Shown: positions 52,360 to 63,839, counted from the stretch's first letter. The stretch is DNA of 64,000 nt from Clostridia bacterium (GCA_026000755.1 BNZC01000001.1:90136-154135), one strand, 5' to 3'. The notes: a model not told the origin generated them from the sequence alone. Program-made: numbers and translations.

Positions 52360-53462
52360 CCGGAAACAGGCGTTAAGGTAGCACCGCTTACCGCATCAAA
52401 CTGCCGCAAGGCTTCCTTTGCTTCGCCGCTTAAGCCCGTCGGCACCTGAACCACCAAAGTCACATAATGGTCGCCCCGAATGGATTTGTTTCGCAGAGAA
52501 GGAATCCCTTTGCTCTTTAAGCGAATCTTGGTATCCGTCTGCGTTCCCGGTTTCACTTCATACACCACGTCGCCGTCTATGGTATTGATTCGCACTTCAC
52601 CTCCTAGTGTCGCTTGGGCAAAGGAAATGGGTGCACTGGAAAACACATTCATATCCTGCCTCTGGAAAATGGGGTGTCTGGTCACGCTCACCTCAACCAA
52701 AAGATCGCCTCTTGGCCCACCGTTTGTGCCGGGTTCCCCCTTGTCACGAATCCGCACACTCTGTCCGTTGTCAATCCCGGCAGGAATCGCAACTTTAATG
52801 GTTTTCCGATTGGAAATATAACCTGTACCCCGACAATCCGGACATTTGTCCTTAATCATCTTGCCGCTGCCGTGGCAGTCCGGGCAGGTCTGCACATTTT
52901 GCATCATGCCAAATAAGGACTGTTGGGTGTATACCACCTTCCCTTTTCCACCGCATTTGCTACAGGTTTCGGGAGTGGTTCCCGGTTTTGCTCCTGTGCT
53001 GTGACAAGTGGCGCAATCGTCCTTTAGGGTAATTTCAATCTCTTTTTCCACGCCAAAGGCAGCCTCTTCAAAGCTAATTCGCACAACTGCCCGAAGGCTT
53101 GCCCCTCGTACCGGCCCGTTGCTTGGCCCTCGCCGTCTTCCGCCGCCGAAAATATCCCCGAAAATGTCACCGAAAATATCTCCCATATCCATACCTGAGA
53201 AATCAAAACCACCTGCTCCTCCTGCGCCACCGTCAAAGGCCGCATGACCAAACTGGTCGTATTTCTGCTTTTTCTCCGGGTCACTTAGTACGGCATATGC
53301 TTCAGAGGCTTCCTTAAACTTCTTTTCTGCCTCTGCATCGCCGGGATTCATGTCCGGGTGGTATTGCTTTGCCAAGGCACGGTATGCCTTTTTTAAGGCC
53401 GCATCATCTGCATTTTTATCTACTCCAAGTACTTCATAATAATCTCTTTTTTGATCCGCCAT
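52293..53462 (-). CDS. dnaJ: chaperone protein DnaJ
   Basis: Co-chaperone stimulating DnaK ATPase. J domain (about 1-70) with YHPDMNPGD (HPD motif), a Gly/Phe-rich linker ([19 protein letters not shown]), four zinc repeats ([32 protein letters not shown]) and the C-terminal substrate domain. Length 389, with a basic tail [14 protein letters not shown] that is repeated downstream. It is the last of the hrcA-grpE-dnaK-dnaJ set. Confidence 0.97.
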   Translation of the reverse strand: MADQKRDYYEVLGVDKNADDAALKKAYRALAKQYHPDMNPGDAEAEKKFKEASEAYAVLSDPEKKQKYDQFGHAAFDGGAGGAGGFDFSGMDMGDIFGDIFGDIFGGGRRRGPSNGPVRGASLRAVVRISFEEAAFGVEKEIEITLKDDCATCHSTGAKPGTTPETCSKCGGKGKVVYTQQSLFGMMQNVQTCPDCHGSGKMIKDKCPDCRGTGYISNRKTIKVAIPAGIDNGQSVRIRDKGEPGTNGGPRGDLLVEVSVTRHPIFQRQDMNVFSSAPISFAQATLGGEVRINTIDGDVVYEVKPGTQTDTKIRLKSKGIPSLRNKSIRGDHYVTLVVQVPTGLSGEAKEALRQFDAVSGATLTPVSGGKTEEKPTKRKGFGRKNKDES

Positions 53463-53490
53463 TTTCTATCATCCCCTCAAACGCCACAGT

Positions 53491-53515
53491 AGGAGCAAGG
53501 CTTCGCCTTGCTCCT
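53491..53515. promoter_or_regulatory. strong hairpin between dnaK and dnaJ
   Basis: AGGAGCAAGG-CTTCG-CCTTGCTCCT: a perfect 10-bp stem without a T-run. It may stabilise the dnaK end of the mRNA or reduce dnaJ expression. A fragment of the GTTCGTGC repeat follows at about 53535. Confidence 0.7.
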
Positions 53516-53559
53516 GATTGCAGCTATATTTTTGATGTTCGCTCAACTAAGTTCGTGCA

Positions 53560-55467
<1,908 letters not shown>

Positions 55468-56193
55468 TTATTCTACAACCCCTACCATACTGTGCCTTAC
55501 GACACTATCCCGATAGGTGTATCCTTTTTGCAACTCTTGTGCTACCGTCCCGGATTCGTAGCTTTCATGTGCTACCTGCATAACGGCATTGTGTAAATCC
55601 GGATTAAATGCTTCGCCTACTGCCTCTATGGGTTTTACCCCAATATTCGACAGTTCATCTAAAAACTGCTTGTAAATCTTTTCCATGCCTTGGACAAAGG
55701 GGTCTTCCTTTGCCTCCTTGGGTACTGCGTCAAGCCCTCGCTCCAAATTATCTACCACCGGAAGAATTTTTTCAATGACACTTTTGGCTCCGATTTCGTA
55801 CATTTGGGACTTTTCTTTCTCTGTCCGCTTCCGAAAATTATCGAACTCCGCCATCTGGCGTTTTACCTTGTCATTTAATTCTGCGATTTGCTCTGCTGCT
55901 CTATCCTTTTTTTCTTTCTTTCCAAACATTCCTTTTTTTTCTCCGGCGGATTCCTTTGGGGATTCGGTTGTTTCTGTTTCGCCCGCTGTATCCTCCGAGG
56001 CTGTTTTTTCTTCCCCTAAGTCTGTATCTAAGGTTTCCGTTGCTTCCTTGTCAGGTTCTGTTGCTGCTTGGTTTGCAGGTTCGCTTGTTTGATTTTGTTT
56101 ATTTTGTTGGGATTCTTTGTTATTCTCCTGCTCCGCATTTGGTAAATTGTTTACCGATTCTTCGGTAGCAGAAACTTTCTTTTCTTCCGGCAC
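55468..56193 (-). CDS. grpE: nucleotide exchange factor GrpE
   Basis: A 241-residue exchange factor for DnaK. The conserved part starts about 105 (LNDKVKRQMAEFDNFRKRTE) and ends with YRDSVVRHSMVGVV. The first 95 residues are an acidic, Gln/Glu/Thr-rich disordered region, longer than usual. It starts with GTG at 56193. Confidence 0.94.
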   Translation of the reverse strand: MPEEKKVSATEESVNNLPNAEQENNKESQQNKQNQTSEPANQAATEPDKEATETLDTDLGEEKTASEDTAGETETTESPKESAGEKKGMFGKKEKKDRAAEQIAELNDKVKRQMAEFDNFRKRTEKEKSQMYEIGAKSVIEKILPVVDNLERGLDAVPKEAKEDPFVQGMEKIYKQFLDELSNIGVKPIEAVGEAFNPDLHNAVMQVAHESYESGTVAQELQKGYTYRDSVVRHSMVGVVE

Positions 56194-56243
56194 TCTTGCG
56201 TAACCCTCTCTTTCTCTAAGATATTTTCTGAACAGCTTAATCT

Positions 56244-57278
56244 CTACTCCTTTGGCGGACGAAACACCAAGTCTAACTGCCGCTTTAAGGTTTTTAGATT
56301 ATCCACCACATTTTCATAATCCATGCGTTTTGGTCCTATAATGCCGATTGTTCCATGCAAACCCTCTCCCAATTCATAGTTCGCCGTCACAATACTGCAA
56401 TCTGTCATGGTTCCTAAGGGCGATTCATCACCGATATAGACTTGAATCCCGGTTTCTTCCTCGCCTGTTAGATTTTGTCTGGCAAGTCCCGCCAACTGCT
56501 GTTTTTCCTCTAATGCCAAAATCAATTCACTGGCTTTTTCAGATCGGCTCAATTCCGGGTATTTGAAAATATTTGTCACACCACCGGTATAGACTTCAAG
56601 ATCCTCGCTTTCCGCAACGGATTTTGCCACGGCATCCAAGATTTCCGCCATAAGAGCCGACTCATTTCCCGCCTGTTCCTTTAATTTTGCAATCATGGAA
56701 AGGTTAATCTCTTCCACAGTCAGGCCATTTAGACTGGTATTCAGCAAGAAATTGAGCTTTAACAGGGTTTCACTATCAAGGGGTGTATCAATTGTAAGAA
56801 TGCGATTTTTTACAATATTCCCTTCCAGCACAATGATTGCCAACAGTTGCTCTTCATCCACTTGAGAAAGCTGAATAAATTTCAGGCGGTTACGACCATA
56901 AGATGGTGCCGTAATCATGGTGGCATAGTTGGTATTCGTGGCAAGTGTTCTGACCACCTGTTTTAATACCTGTTCCATGCGTTCGGTTCGCTCTATGATA
57001 AATTCCTGCATCTTAGAAACTTCCCTATCCTTTTCCATCATCAGCTGATCCACAAAAAAGCGGTAGCCTTTATCGGAAGGGATTCGCCCTGCGGAGGTAT
57101 GGGGCTGCATAATATAGCCCAGTTCCTCCAGATCGGACATCTCATTTCGGATGGTTGCCGAACTAAGTGCCAAATCAGAGTATTTCGATATGGTTCTGGA
57201 ACCTACAGGCTCTCCTGTTTCCAGATAATTTTTTATGATTGCGTTTAAGATTTTTTTCTTTCTTTCGTCTAAGTCCAT
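56244..57278 (-). CDS. hrcA: heat-inducible transcription repressor HrcA
   Basis: Represses the dnaK operon by binding CIRCE. The 344-residue protein has the N-terminal winged helix (ILNAIIKNYLETGEPVGSRT then ISKYSDLALSSATIRNEMSDL), GYIMQPHTSAGRIPSDKGYR and a C-terminal GTIGIIGPKRMDYENVV. ATG 57278 (MDLDERKKK) is right: AGGAG precedes it. The longer frame from a TTG at 57308 runs through the operator. Confidence 0.96.
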   Translation of the reverse strand: MDLDERKKKILNAIIKNYLETGEPVGSRTISKYSDLALSSATIRNEMSDLEELGYIMQPHTSAGRIPSDKGYRFFVDQLMMEKDREVSKMQEFIIERTERMEQVLKQVVRTLATNTNYATMITAPSYGRNRLKFIQLSQVDEEQLLAIIVLEGNIVKNRILTIDTPLDSETLLKLNFLLNTSLNGLTVEEINLSMIAKLKEQAGNESALMAEILDAVAKSVAESEDLEVYTGGVTNIFKYPELSRSEKASELILALEEKQQLAGLARQNLTGEEETGIQVYIGDESPLGTMTDCSIVTANYELGEGLHGTIGIIGPKRMDYENVVDNLKTLKRQLDLVFRPPKE

Positions 57279-57297
57279 ATCTCCTGCTCCTCGATTG

Positions 57298-57324
57298 TTA
57301 GCACTCAACTTGTTAGAGTGCTAA
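57298..57324. promoter_or_regulatory. CIRCE operator
   Basis: TTAGCACTC, nine bases, GAGTGCTAA: a perfect match to the HrcA-binding CIRCE consensus, 20 bases before the hrcA start and just downstream of the promoter. It gives autoregulated heat induction of the operon. Confidence 0.98.
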
Positions 57325-57335
57325 CATCTGTAAAT

Positions 57336-57364
57336 AGAATAACATGGTTTTTTCGGTTTGTCAA
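57336..57364 (-). promoter_or_regulatory. sigma-A promoter of the hrcA-dnaJ operon
   Basis: On the minus strand TTGACA (57359-57364), a 17-base spacer and TATTCT (57336-57341). The CIRCE site starts about 12 bases downstream, so bound HrcA would block initiation or escape. Confidence 0.88.
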
Positions 57365-57467
57365 TGGGTTTTTTCGGATTTTTTATGTATTTTTTGTGAA
57401 GTGCTGACGGCTTGCGCTTGAATCGTAATGTTTTCGTACTTTTGGCGTGAAAAACTTCAAAAAACCC

Positions 57468-57496
57468 TTGACAGAAACCGGATTTTGGACTAGAAT
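57468..57496 (+). promoter_or_regulatory. sigma-A promoter of rpsT
   Basis: TTGACA (57468-57473), a 17-base spacer and TAGAAT (57491-57496). It is divergent from the hrcA promoter. The leader is about 90 bases; no known riboregulator is recognised in it. The remaining gap shows nothing else. Confidence 0.85.
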
Positions 57497-57591
57497 AAAC
57501 AGGTATGTTTCCATTAGAACGTCCGTGTCCGGCTTTTAGGAAAGCATCAAATCAGAACAAATAGAAAACTATGCGACAGGAGGTGTATGAT

Positions 57592-57858
57592 TTGGCAAAT
57601 ATCAAATCTGCAAAAAAGAGAATTAAGGTAGCTGAAATTAGGAATGCTCGTAATAAGTCCATCCGTTCAAAGGTAAAGACTGCTGTAAAGAAGGTAGATG
57701 CTGCGATTCATTCGCAGGATAAAGAAACTGCAAAGGTCTCGTTGCTTTCTGCAATTTCTGAAATTGATAAGGCAAGAATCAAAGGCGTTTATCACAAGAA
57801 CAACGCCGCAAGAAAGGTTTCTCGCTTGTCAAAGGCGGTAAATCGCATTACCGGATAG
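57592..57858 (+). CDS. rpsT: 30S ribosomal protein S20
   Basis: An 88-residue S20. Translation from TTG 57592 gives the family start (L/M)ANIKSAKKRI; CAGGAGGTG lies just upstream. An ATG at 57571 would read through the ribosome site. The C-terminal YHKNNAARKVSRLSKAVNRI is typical. It stands alone, opposite the heat-shock operon. Confidence 0.96.
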   Translation: MANIKSAKKRIKVAEIRNARNKSIRSKVKTAVKKVDAAIHSQDKETAKVSLLSAISEIDKARIKGVYHKNNAARKVSRLSKAVNRITG

Positions 57859-57884
57859 ATTTGGATTCCGAAAAAAGTTAAAGA

Positions 57885-57924
57885 AAAAAGAGCTGTCCAC
57901 GCCGTCACGTGGGTCGCTCTTTTT
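57885..57924. terminator. bidirectional terminator between rpsT and pnp
   Basis: AAAAAGAGC...GTCCACG-CCGT-CACGTGGG...GCTCTTTTT. T-runs are present on both strands, fitting the two converging genes. Confidence 0.85.
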
Positions 57925-57940
57925 CATTTGTTTGGAAACT

Positions 57941-60025
57941 TTACCGCTTGACATCCTTCATACTAAAACTCATCCGTCCCATCTTATCCTTACCAAGGCA
58001 CACAACCGTCACCACCTGATCTAAGCTTAGCACATCCTCCACCTTTTCTATGCGTTCTTTGGAAATCCTTGAAATGTGAACCATGCCTTCTTTGCCGGGA
58101 GCAAATTCGATAAATGCTCCGAAATCCTTAATGCTGACTACTTTTCCGGTCAACAGCTGACCTTCTTTGTAATCCGTCACAATAATCTCAATCAGTCTGG
58201 CCGCTTCGTCCATGCCTGCCTTATCTGTTCCGCAGATGGATACTGCCCCTGTATCGGAAATATCAATCTTAACGCCGGTTCTTTCCACCAAGGCATTGAT
58301 GGTTTTTCCGCGCTGTCCTACCACATCACCGATTTTTAAGGGATCAATCTGTACCTGGATGATTTTCGGTGCAAATGTCGCAACCTCCGCTCGCGGTGCT
58401 GCAATGGCACTTTCCATTACGTCTAAAATGGTAAATCGTGCTTCCCTGGTGCGGGCAATGGCACCCTCTACCATGGATTTGGTCAGCCCGTGAATCTTGA
58501 TATCCATCTGGATGGCGGTAATACCATCTCTTGTACCTGTCACCTTAAAGTCCATGTCACCGAAGAAATCTTCTAAGCCCTGAATATCCGTCAGCAGTAC
58601 ATAATTTTCATCCGTATCCCCTGTAACCAATCCACAGGAAATACCTGCAACAGCTTTCTTGATGGGAACACCTGCCGCCATCAATGCCAAAGCGGAAGCG
58701 CAAGTAGATGCCATAGAAGTAGAGCCGTTGGATTCAAAAGTTTCCGAAACCGCACGGATGGCATAAGGGAACACTTCTTCACTGGGCAATACCGGAATCA
58801 ATGCACGCTCCGCCAATGCTCCATGACCGATTTCACGACGACCGGGACCCCTGCTTGGCTTTGTTTCCCCAACGGAATATGAGGGAAAATTATAATGGTG
58901 CATATAGCGTTTCCTTACTTCATTATCATCTAATCCATCAACCCGCTGTGTCTCCGACAAAGGCGCAAGGGTAACAATGTCACAAATCTGTGTTTGCCCT
59001 CTGGTAAACATAGCAGAACCATGTACCCGAGGAATCAAATCAATTTCCGCCGCAAGGTGACGTAGCTGATTTAATTTACGACCATCCGGACGTTTGTGAT
59101 CCTCTAAAATCATTTTTCGCACGGTCTTTTTCTCATATTGGTAAATTGCTTCCGGTAGCAGGGACAACCACTCTTCCTTATCGGCAAAGGCAGTCTTTAG
59201 GGTCTCGGTAATGCCCCGTATATTTTCCTGACGCACCTGCTTCTCATCGGTAAATACCGCCTCTTCCATCTGAGTGGGTGGAACAATTCCTTTGATAGCT
59301 GTAAACAATTCTTCGGGAACGCTGCAACTGGTGTAGGAATGCTTTTCTTTTCCAAGTTCCGCCACAATCTTATTGATAAATGCAATCACTTCCTGATTCA
59401 GGTCATGGGCAAGGTAAATCGCTTCTAAGACCCTCTCCTCGGTTACCTCATTGGCTCCCGCTTCAATCATGATTACCTTCTCGGCGGTTGAGGCAACGGT
59501 CAGAGTCAAATCCCCGTTCTTCCATTGCTCCTGATTGGGATTGATGACAAACTCACCACCAATAATCCCCACCTGTGTCATGGCACAAGGTCCTGCAAAG
59601 GGAATATCGGAAATACTGGTTGCAATGGAAGAACCAATCATTGCCACGATTTCCGGGCGACACTCGCTATCTACGCTAAGTACCAGATTGCTCACGGTTA
59701 CATCGTTGCGATAATCCTTTGGAAATAAAGGACGCATGGGACGGTCAATAACACGGGAAGTCAGAACGGAATTTTCCGAAGCCTTGCCCTCTCTTTTGTT
59801 GAATCCTCCTGGGATCTTCCCTACGGAGTATAATTTTTCTTCATATTCTACACTTAACGGAAAGAAATCAATACCGTCTCGGGGCTTGTCCGATGCGGTG
59901 GCAGTAGAAAGTACTGTGGTATCCCCATAGTGCATAAATGCCGCTCCGTTGGCCTGTGCCGCTACTCTCCCGATGTCTACGGTAAGGGTCTTTCCTGCAA
60001 GTTCCATTGAAAAACTTCGATACAT
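57941..60025 (-). CDS. pnp: polyribonucleotide nucleotidyltransferase (PNPase)
   Basis: Phosphorolytic 3'-5' exoribonuclease of mRNA decay. A 694-residue protein with two RNase PH domains (first about 10-140, second about 310-540, including FTRGQTQ and VTGDTDENYVLLTDIQGLED), a KH domain (IGDVVGQRGKTINALVERTG) and an S1 domain (LTGKVVSIKDFGAFIEFAPG). rpsO-pnp order is the common one. Confidence 0.97.
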   Translation of the reverse strand: MYRSFSMELAGKTLTVDIGRVAAQANGAAFMHYGDTTVLSTATASDKPRDGIDFFPLSVEYEEKLYSVGKIPGGFNKREGKASENSVLTSRVIDRPMRPLFPKDYRNDVTVSNLVLSVDSECRPEIVAMIGSSIATSISDIPFAGPCAMTQVGIIGGEFVINPNQEQWKNGDLTLTVASTAEKVIMIEAGANEVTEERVLEAIYLAHDLNQEVIAFINKIVAELGKEKHSYTSCSVPEELFTAIKGIVPPTQMEEAVFTDEKQVRQENIRGITETLKTAFADKEEWLSLLPEAIYQYEKKTVRKMILEDHKRPDGRKLNQLRHLAAEIDLIPRVHGSAMFTRGQTQICDIVTLAPLSETQRVDGLDDNEVRKRYMHHYNFPSYSVGETKPSRGPGRREIGHGALAERALIPVLPSEEVFPYAIRAVSETFESNGSTSMASTCASALALMAAGVPIKKAVAGISCGLVTGDTDENYVLLTDIQGLEDFFGDMDFKVTGTRDGITAIQMDIKIHGLTKSMVEGAIARTREARFTILDVMESAIAAPRAEVATFAPKIIQVQIDPLKIGDVVGQRGKTINALVERTGVKIDISDTGAVSICGTDKAGMDEAARLIEIIVTDYKEGQLLTGKVVSIKDFGAFIEFAPGKEGMVHISRISKERIEKVEDVLSLDQVVTVVCLGKDKMGRMSFSMKDVKR

Positions 60026-60084
60026 ATTTGTTTACCTATCCCTTTCTTCTTCGCCGATTGGCGTGTGTTCTACTTTCCATCTTA

Positions 60085-60112
60085 AAAATAGAGCGGTAAA
60101 CCGCTCTATTTT
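60085..60112 (-). terminator. hairpin between rpsO and pnp
   Basis: AAAATAGAGCGGT-AA-ACCGCTCTATTTT, a perfect 13-bp stem, with TTTTT on the minus strand. It may terminate rpsO transcription partially or be a processing site before pnp. Confidence 0.8.
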
Positions 60113-60150
60113 CTGTTACTTATTCAGTCCTGTTCTTTACGAAACAAAAA

Positions 60151-60423
60151 CTATTTGATTCCTCTGATTCCCAAACGCTCAATCAAAGAACGATAACGCT
60201 CAATATCGCTTTTCTTCAGGTATGCCAATAATCCTCTTCTTTGACCTACCATTTTAAGAAGTCCTCTTCTGGAATGATGATCCTTTGCGTGTTCTCTTAA
60301 ATGCTCGTTTAACTCGTTGATACGTGCCGTTAAAATGGCAATCTGTACTTCCGGAGAACCGGTATCTCCCTCTGTTCTTGCATACTCGGCAATGATGGTT
60401 TTCTTCTTCTCTGTTGTTATCAT
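60151..60423 (-). CDS. rpsO: 30S ribosomal protein S15
   Basis: A 90-residue S15: [63 protein letters not shown] 60423 is used with GGAGG ten bases upstream; the longer frame (VKKKRR...) runs through that site. Confidence 0.96.
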   Translation of the reverse strand: MITTEKKKTIIAEYARTEGDTGSPEVQIAILTARINELNEHLREHAKDHHSRRGLLKMVGQRRGLLAYLKKSDIERYRSLIERLGIRGIK

Positions 60424-60503
60424 GGCTGATAACCTCCTTTTCTTTTTGACTGCCACTTATTAAGTAAAGGTTGGAGCCTCCGTTTACCGAATAAGGGCTA
60501 GCT

Positions 60504-60578
60504 TCATGTGCCAAATCGTCTTTTTGCGATTTGCGTACATAATCGTTATTGTTCAGCATTTTCCCGCTGAACAGTAAC
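60504..60578. repeat. diverged MITE-like copy E in the rpsO leader
   Basis: TCATGTGCCAAATCGTCTTT, TTGCGATTTGCGTACATAAT, then CGTTATTGTTCAGC...GCTGAACAGTAAC. This follows the right half of copy C base by base with changes kept complementary in the final hairpin (GTTCAGC / GCTGAAC). Its end touches the rpsO -10 box. The partial repeat TTTACCGAATAAGGGCTAG lies just before it (60484). Confidence 0.7.
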
Positions 60579-60607
60579 AGTATAACATAAGAAACAAATC
60601 TTGTAAA
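60579..60607 (-). promoter_or_regulatory. sigma-A promoter of rpsO
   Basis: On the minus strand TTTACA (60602-60607), a 17-base spacer and TATACT (60579-60584). Transcription would start inside repeat copy E, so the transcript begins with its hairpin. Confidence 0.75.
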
Positions 60608-60703
60608 CTGTTTTTTTAACTTCACTAGCTAAAATTGACCGAACAAAGTTCAGCCAATTTTATCAGTGTTTTACTAAGAGTGTTTTAATCTAAGACACAA
60701 TTC

Positions 60704-61804
60704 TTAATTCAACACTCTTCTTACCGCAACAGGGCTACGTCCAAAAGCACTTGAAATCTTAATTCCTGTCTTGGCGGAACTTGCGTGTACAATCTGCCCT
60801 CCCCCGATATAAATAGCAACATGGTCAATGGTGCCACCACTTGCATAGAAGAACAAATCTCCCGGCTGTGCTTCGGATGCACTGATTTTCTTGCCGTAAC
60901 CTGCCTGTGCTCTGGAAGAATGAGGAAGGCTCACGCCGTATTTCTCAAAAATCCGCATGGTAAATCCGGAACAATCCACGCCTTTTCCTAAGGTGGTACC
61001 ACCCCATACATACTTGCCGCCTACAAACTGCTTCGCATAGCTTATGAGACTTGACCTTGTATTGGAACTGCTTTCATCCTTTTTCTCTTTCTCTGCGGGT
61101 GCTTGCACTTTCTCAGCCGTTGGTAAAATCGTTTCTACGGTCACATAATCGCTGTGTATATATTCCTCTTTGCCGTCAAGGCTGACCTTGACCCAATCAC
61201 CTTCCTGAGCTACAAAATCAAGCTGTCTGCCCTCGGAAACACTGGCATAAAGGGAAGCTTCTGTGCTAGGTTCGGTTCTTACGCAAATGCCGCTTCCATG
61301 AACTACTGCTACGGTACGCTTTAGTTCCTGTGCTTTTGCCGCTGCTTCATCTCCTGTTAAAAGAAACTCACTCTTTATAAATCCTGTAATACCGCCTGAT
61401 TGAATCTGTGACCAATCTCCCTCTGCTGACAAAATCTCAGCCGCAGCATTTGCAGGAAGGATTCCTACTACCGCCTGACCCTCTCCTGCCCCGGAGCGAA
61501 TATTCACATAATCCGCCACATTTGCAATACCAAGGTTTGTATATCCAAACAAATCAACTGCTGTCTCTTCCGGAGCAGCGGCATCTTCCGGTGTAGAGGT
61601 GACAGGCAAATCATTCGTAGTGGTATTCGGCACCGGGTTTTCCTCTAGCACTCCATCTAATACCGCCATAACTCCTGCGCTTGGACCTGCTGCATAAGTA
61701 GTAAAGGATGGTGTTGTAAGGAAAAGCGTTCCTGCTGCAAAAACAGAAACCAAAGCGAATCCAAATTTGTTCTTCGTGTGCTTTTTCACTGCGTGGTGCT
61801 TCAT
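60704..61804 (-). CDS. secreted NlpC/P60 hydrolase with SH3 domains
   Basis: A 366-residue cell-wall endopeptidase. Signal peptide (about 1-39, KFGFALVSVFAAGTLFLTT then TYAAG). Two bacterial SH3 domains (about 92-150 and 165-225). A linker rich in Glu/Lys/Ser follows. The NlpC/P60 domain (about 250-366) has the catalytic GKGVDCSGFTMRIF (Cys), SRAQAGYG, IDHVAIYIGGGQIVHAS (His) and the final RSPVAVRRVL. Expected to cut peptide stems of peptidoglycan. Ribosome site AGGGAGG. Confidence 0.93.
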   Translation of the reverse strand: MKHHAVKKHTKNKFGFALVSVFAAGTLFLTTPSFTTYAAGPSAGVMAVLDGVLEENPVPNTTTNDLPVTSTPEDAAAPEETAVDLFGYTNLGIANVADYVNIRSGAGEGQAVVGILPANAAAEILSAEGDWSQIQSGGITGFIKSEFLLTGDEAAAKAQELKRTVAVVHGSGICVRTEPSTEASLYASVSEGRQLDFVAQEGDWVKVSLDGKEEYIHSDYVTVETILPTAEKVQAPAEKEKKDESSSNTRSSLISYAKQFVGGKYVWGGTTLGKGVDCSGFTMRIFEKYGVSLPHSSRAQAGYGKKISASEAQPGDLFFYASGGTIDHVAIYIGGGQIVHASSAKTGIKISSAFGRSPVAVRRVLN

Positions 61805-61960
61805 TGTGTGTGTTCCTCCCTAGGCTGTTTTATCTTTGTTGTTTTCTTGCTTGTAAATGCGTTTTGATTTGTAAATGCACTTTGTCAGGATATTTTCATG
61901 TTTCTTCATGATTCCTGTCATTTTGTTCATAAACTGTTCAAGTTCTGTTCAACAAATGTT

Positions 61961-61989
61961 ATTATATCACTAAGACGTTACGCCGTCAA
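61961..61989 (-). promoter_or_regulatory. sigma-A promoter of the NlpC/P60 gene
   Basis: On the minus strand TTGACG (61984-61989), a 17-base spacer and TATAAT (61961-61966). The leader is long (about 150 bases) and holds repeated TTGAACAG/TGAACA elements and two TTTGTAAATGC direct repeats (near 61850 and 61867). These could bind a regulator. Confidence 0.75.
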
Positions 61990-62058
61990 GAGGATTTTTG
62001 CAATTTTATCTAAAATATTTAATTTTTTTGTAATATCTTTTCATTTCCGAGAAAATAT

Positions 62059-62103
62059 GCTTATCGAAACGTAGTTTCGGTAAGAGGGTCGTTCTTTGCC
62101 CTG
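62059..62103. repeat. double-hairpin intergenic repeat, short copy
   Basis: GCTTATCGAAAC-GTA-GTTTCGGTAAG then AGGGTCGTTCTTTGCCCTG. Both stems of the family are present in changed order. The 479-base gap between the NlpC and malQ genes holds this, the NlpC promoter and the hairpin at 62155; I see no gene in it. Confidence 0.6.
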
Positions 62104-62154
62104 TAAATCTTGATTATAGGCAGTGTACTTTGCTTCCTGTAATATATTACACAA

Positions 62155-62197
62155 CCTAAAACGGAAGCCCTTAATAGAAAAGGACTTCCGCTTTAGG
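62155..62197. terminator. long hairpin downstream of malQ
   Basis: CCTAAAACGGAAG, 17 bases, CTTCCGCTTTAGG: an inverted repeat of 13 bases with one mismatch. It lies 87 bases after the malQ stop and could end that transcript, but the T-run is weak (TTTT within the stem). Confidence 0.55.
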
Positions 62198-62283
62198 CAA
62201 CTACCCTTGCCGGGGTGGTACCAACACATAAATATTCCTATATTGATTTATTTTCCTTTTTAGACTACTACATCTGCTCTCCC

Positions 62284-63762
62284 CTACCGAGGCACTCGTG
62301 CATACGTATTCATATATTGCTTAATCTTCTTAGCTAAGTCATCCGTCGCTCCGCCTTGCTCCATACGCCACATCCAGTTGCCACCAAGGGTTGATGGTAC
62401 ATTCATCCGTGCCTCCCCGGAAAGCCCCAACACATCCTGCATGGTCACAATGGCAAGATTGCTTACACTTGCCCAAGCAGTACGCATCATGCCCCAATGA
62501 TAGCCCTCCTCCTCATTCAAGCACATATATTCTTTCGCATAGGCCACACTTTCTTTTGAAGCACTCTTAAGCCAACCTAAAATCGTATCATTGTCATGGG
62601 TACCGGTATAGACCACGCAATGCTTTTGATAATTATGAGGCAAGTAATCGCCGTCTCTACTGTCAAATGCAAACTGCATCAGCTTCATGCCGGGAAATCC
62701 GCTGTCCGCTACTAATTGAAGAACAGAGGGGGTTAAAAATCCCAAATCCTCCACAATAATGTTCAAGTCCCCCAAGCCCTCTTTTAATGCGGTGAATAAA
62801 TCCATTCCCGGACCGGTACGCCATTCTCCCCGTACTGCATTTACCGAGCCGTAGGGAATGGCATAATAGGAATCAAATCCCCGAAAATGGTCAATGCGGA
62901 TCACGTCATAGAGAACGGACATATGGGCAATACGTTTCTTCCACCAGGCAAATCCATCCTCTTTCATGGTATCCCAACGAAACAGCGGATTGCCCCATAA
63001 CTGCCCTTCTGCGGTAAAAGCATCGGGTGGACAGCCTGCCACATCAATAGGATCCAAGTTGTCATCCAAGTAAAATTGAGCGGGATCCGCCCATACATCG
63101 GCACTGTCGCCCGCCACGTAAATCGGCACATCGCCTATGATTTCAACACCACTTCTATTTGCATAGGCCTTTAAGGCAAACCACTGTTTATAAAAGAAGT
63201 ACTGAAGCATTTGCCAAAAACAGATTTCTTCTTTTAATTCCTCTTTCGCTTCTGCTATGGCTTGTGGTTCACGGGTTTTCAAGTCCTTTTCCCATTTGCT
63301 CCATGCCACACCCTCATGTTTATCCTTTAATGCCATAAACAAGGCATAATCCGAAAGCCATGCCTCCTGTTTCCCGCAAAAAGCATGAAAATCTTCCGGA
63401 ATATTTTTCTTGAAACGTGCAAAAGCCTTATGAAATAATGGATAACGGTTCTCGTATAATGCACCGTAGTCCACTTCTTTATCACTTGTACCGAAAACGA
63501 AGGATTCGCACTCTTCTTTCGTCAGTAATTCTTCTTCGCATAAATAATCCAAATCAATAAAATAGGGATTTCCCGCAAATCCGGAAAAAGACTGATAGGG
63601 GGAATCGCCGTTGCCTGTGGGGCAAAGAGGCAACACCTGCCAGTATTTTTGAGCCGACTGAACGAGAAAATCCACGAAAGATCTGGCTTCCTTTCCCATT
63701 GTTCCGATTCCGTAGGGGGATGGTAACGAAGAGATGTGCATTAAGATTCCGCTGTTTCGCAT
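62284..63762 (-). CDS. malQ: 4-alpha-glucanotransferase (amylomaltase)
   Basis: GH77 enzyme that transfers maltosyl units between glucans. The 492-residue protein has the start SGILMHISSLPSPYGIGTMG, GDSPYQSFSGFAGNPYFIDL, GDVPIYVAGDSADVWADP, IRIDHFRGFDSYYAIP (catalytic Asp), IVEDLGFLTP (acid/base Glu) and YTGTHDNDTILGWL. Typical length. AAGGAGC precedes the ATG. Confidence 0.97.
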   Translation of the reverse strand: MRNSGILMHISSLPSPYGIGTMGKEARSFVDFLVQSAQKYWQVLPLCPTGNGDSPYQSFSGFAGNPYFIDLDYLCEEELLTKEECESFVFGTSDKEVDYGALYENRYPLFHKAFARFKKNIPEDFHAFCGKQEAWLSDYALFMALKDKHEGVAWSKWEKDLKTREPQAIAEAKEELKEEICFWQMLQYFFYKQWFALKAYANRSGVEIIGDVPIYVAGDSADVWADPAQFYLDDNLDPIDVAGCPPDAFTAEGQLWGNPLFRWDTMKEDGFAWWKKRIAHMSVLYDVIRIDHFRGFDSYYAIPYGSVNAVRGEWRTGPGMDLFTALKEGLGDLNIIVEDLGFLTPSVLQLVADSGFPGMKLMQFAFDSRDGDYLPHNYQKHCVVYTGTHDNDTILGWLKSASKESVAYAKEYMCLNEEEGYHWGMMRTAWASVSNLAIVTMQDVLGLSGEARMNVPSTLGGNWMWRMEQGGATDDLAKKIKQYMNTYARVPR

Positions 63763-63810
63763 AAATAAGCTCCTTTTGAAGTGGGTTGTGTTAGAAATAT
63801 TCTTTCCTCA

Positions 63811-63839
63811 ATTTTAGCATAAGATGCTTGCAAATGCAA
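63811..63839 (-). promoter_or_regulatory. probable promoter of malQ
   Basis: On the minus strand TTGCAT (63834-63839), a 17-base spacer and TAAAAT (63811-63816), 50 bases before malQ. Beyond it, GAATTTAATCTGG occurs twice (near 63915 and 63945), with a related GGAATTTGATGTGG before them. They may be binding sites for a regulator of the divergent genes. Confidence 0.6.

Noticed and set aside
62195-62235. GGGTGGTACC, the core of a T-box leader, on the plus strand
   Set aside because: No stem I/specifier structure was seen upstream, and the next gene on this strand is absent (malQ is on the other strand). Treated as a chance match in a hairpin-rich gap.
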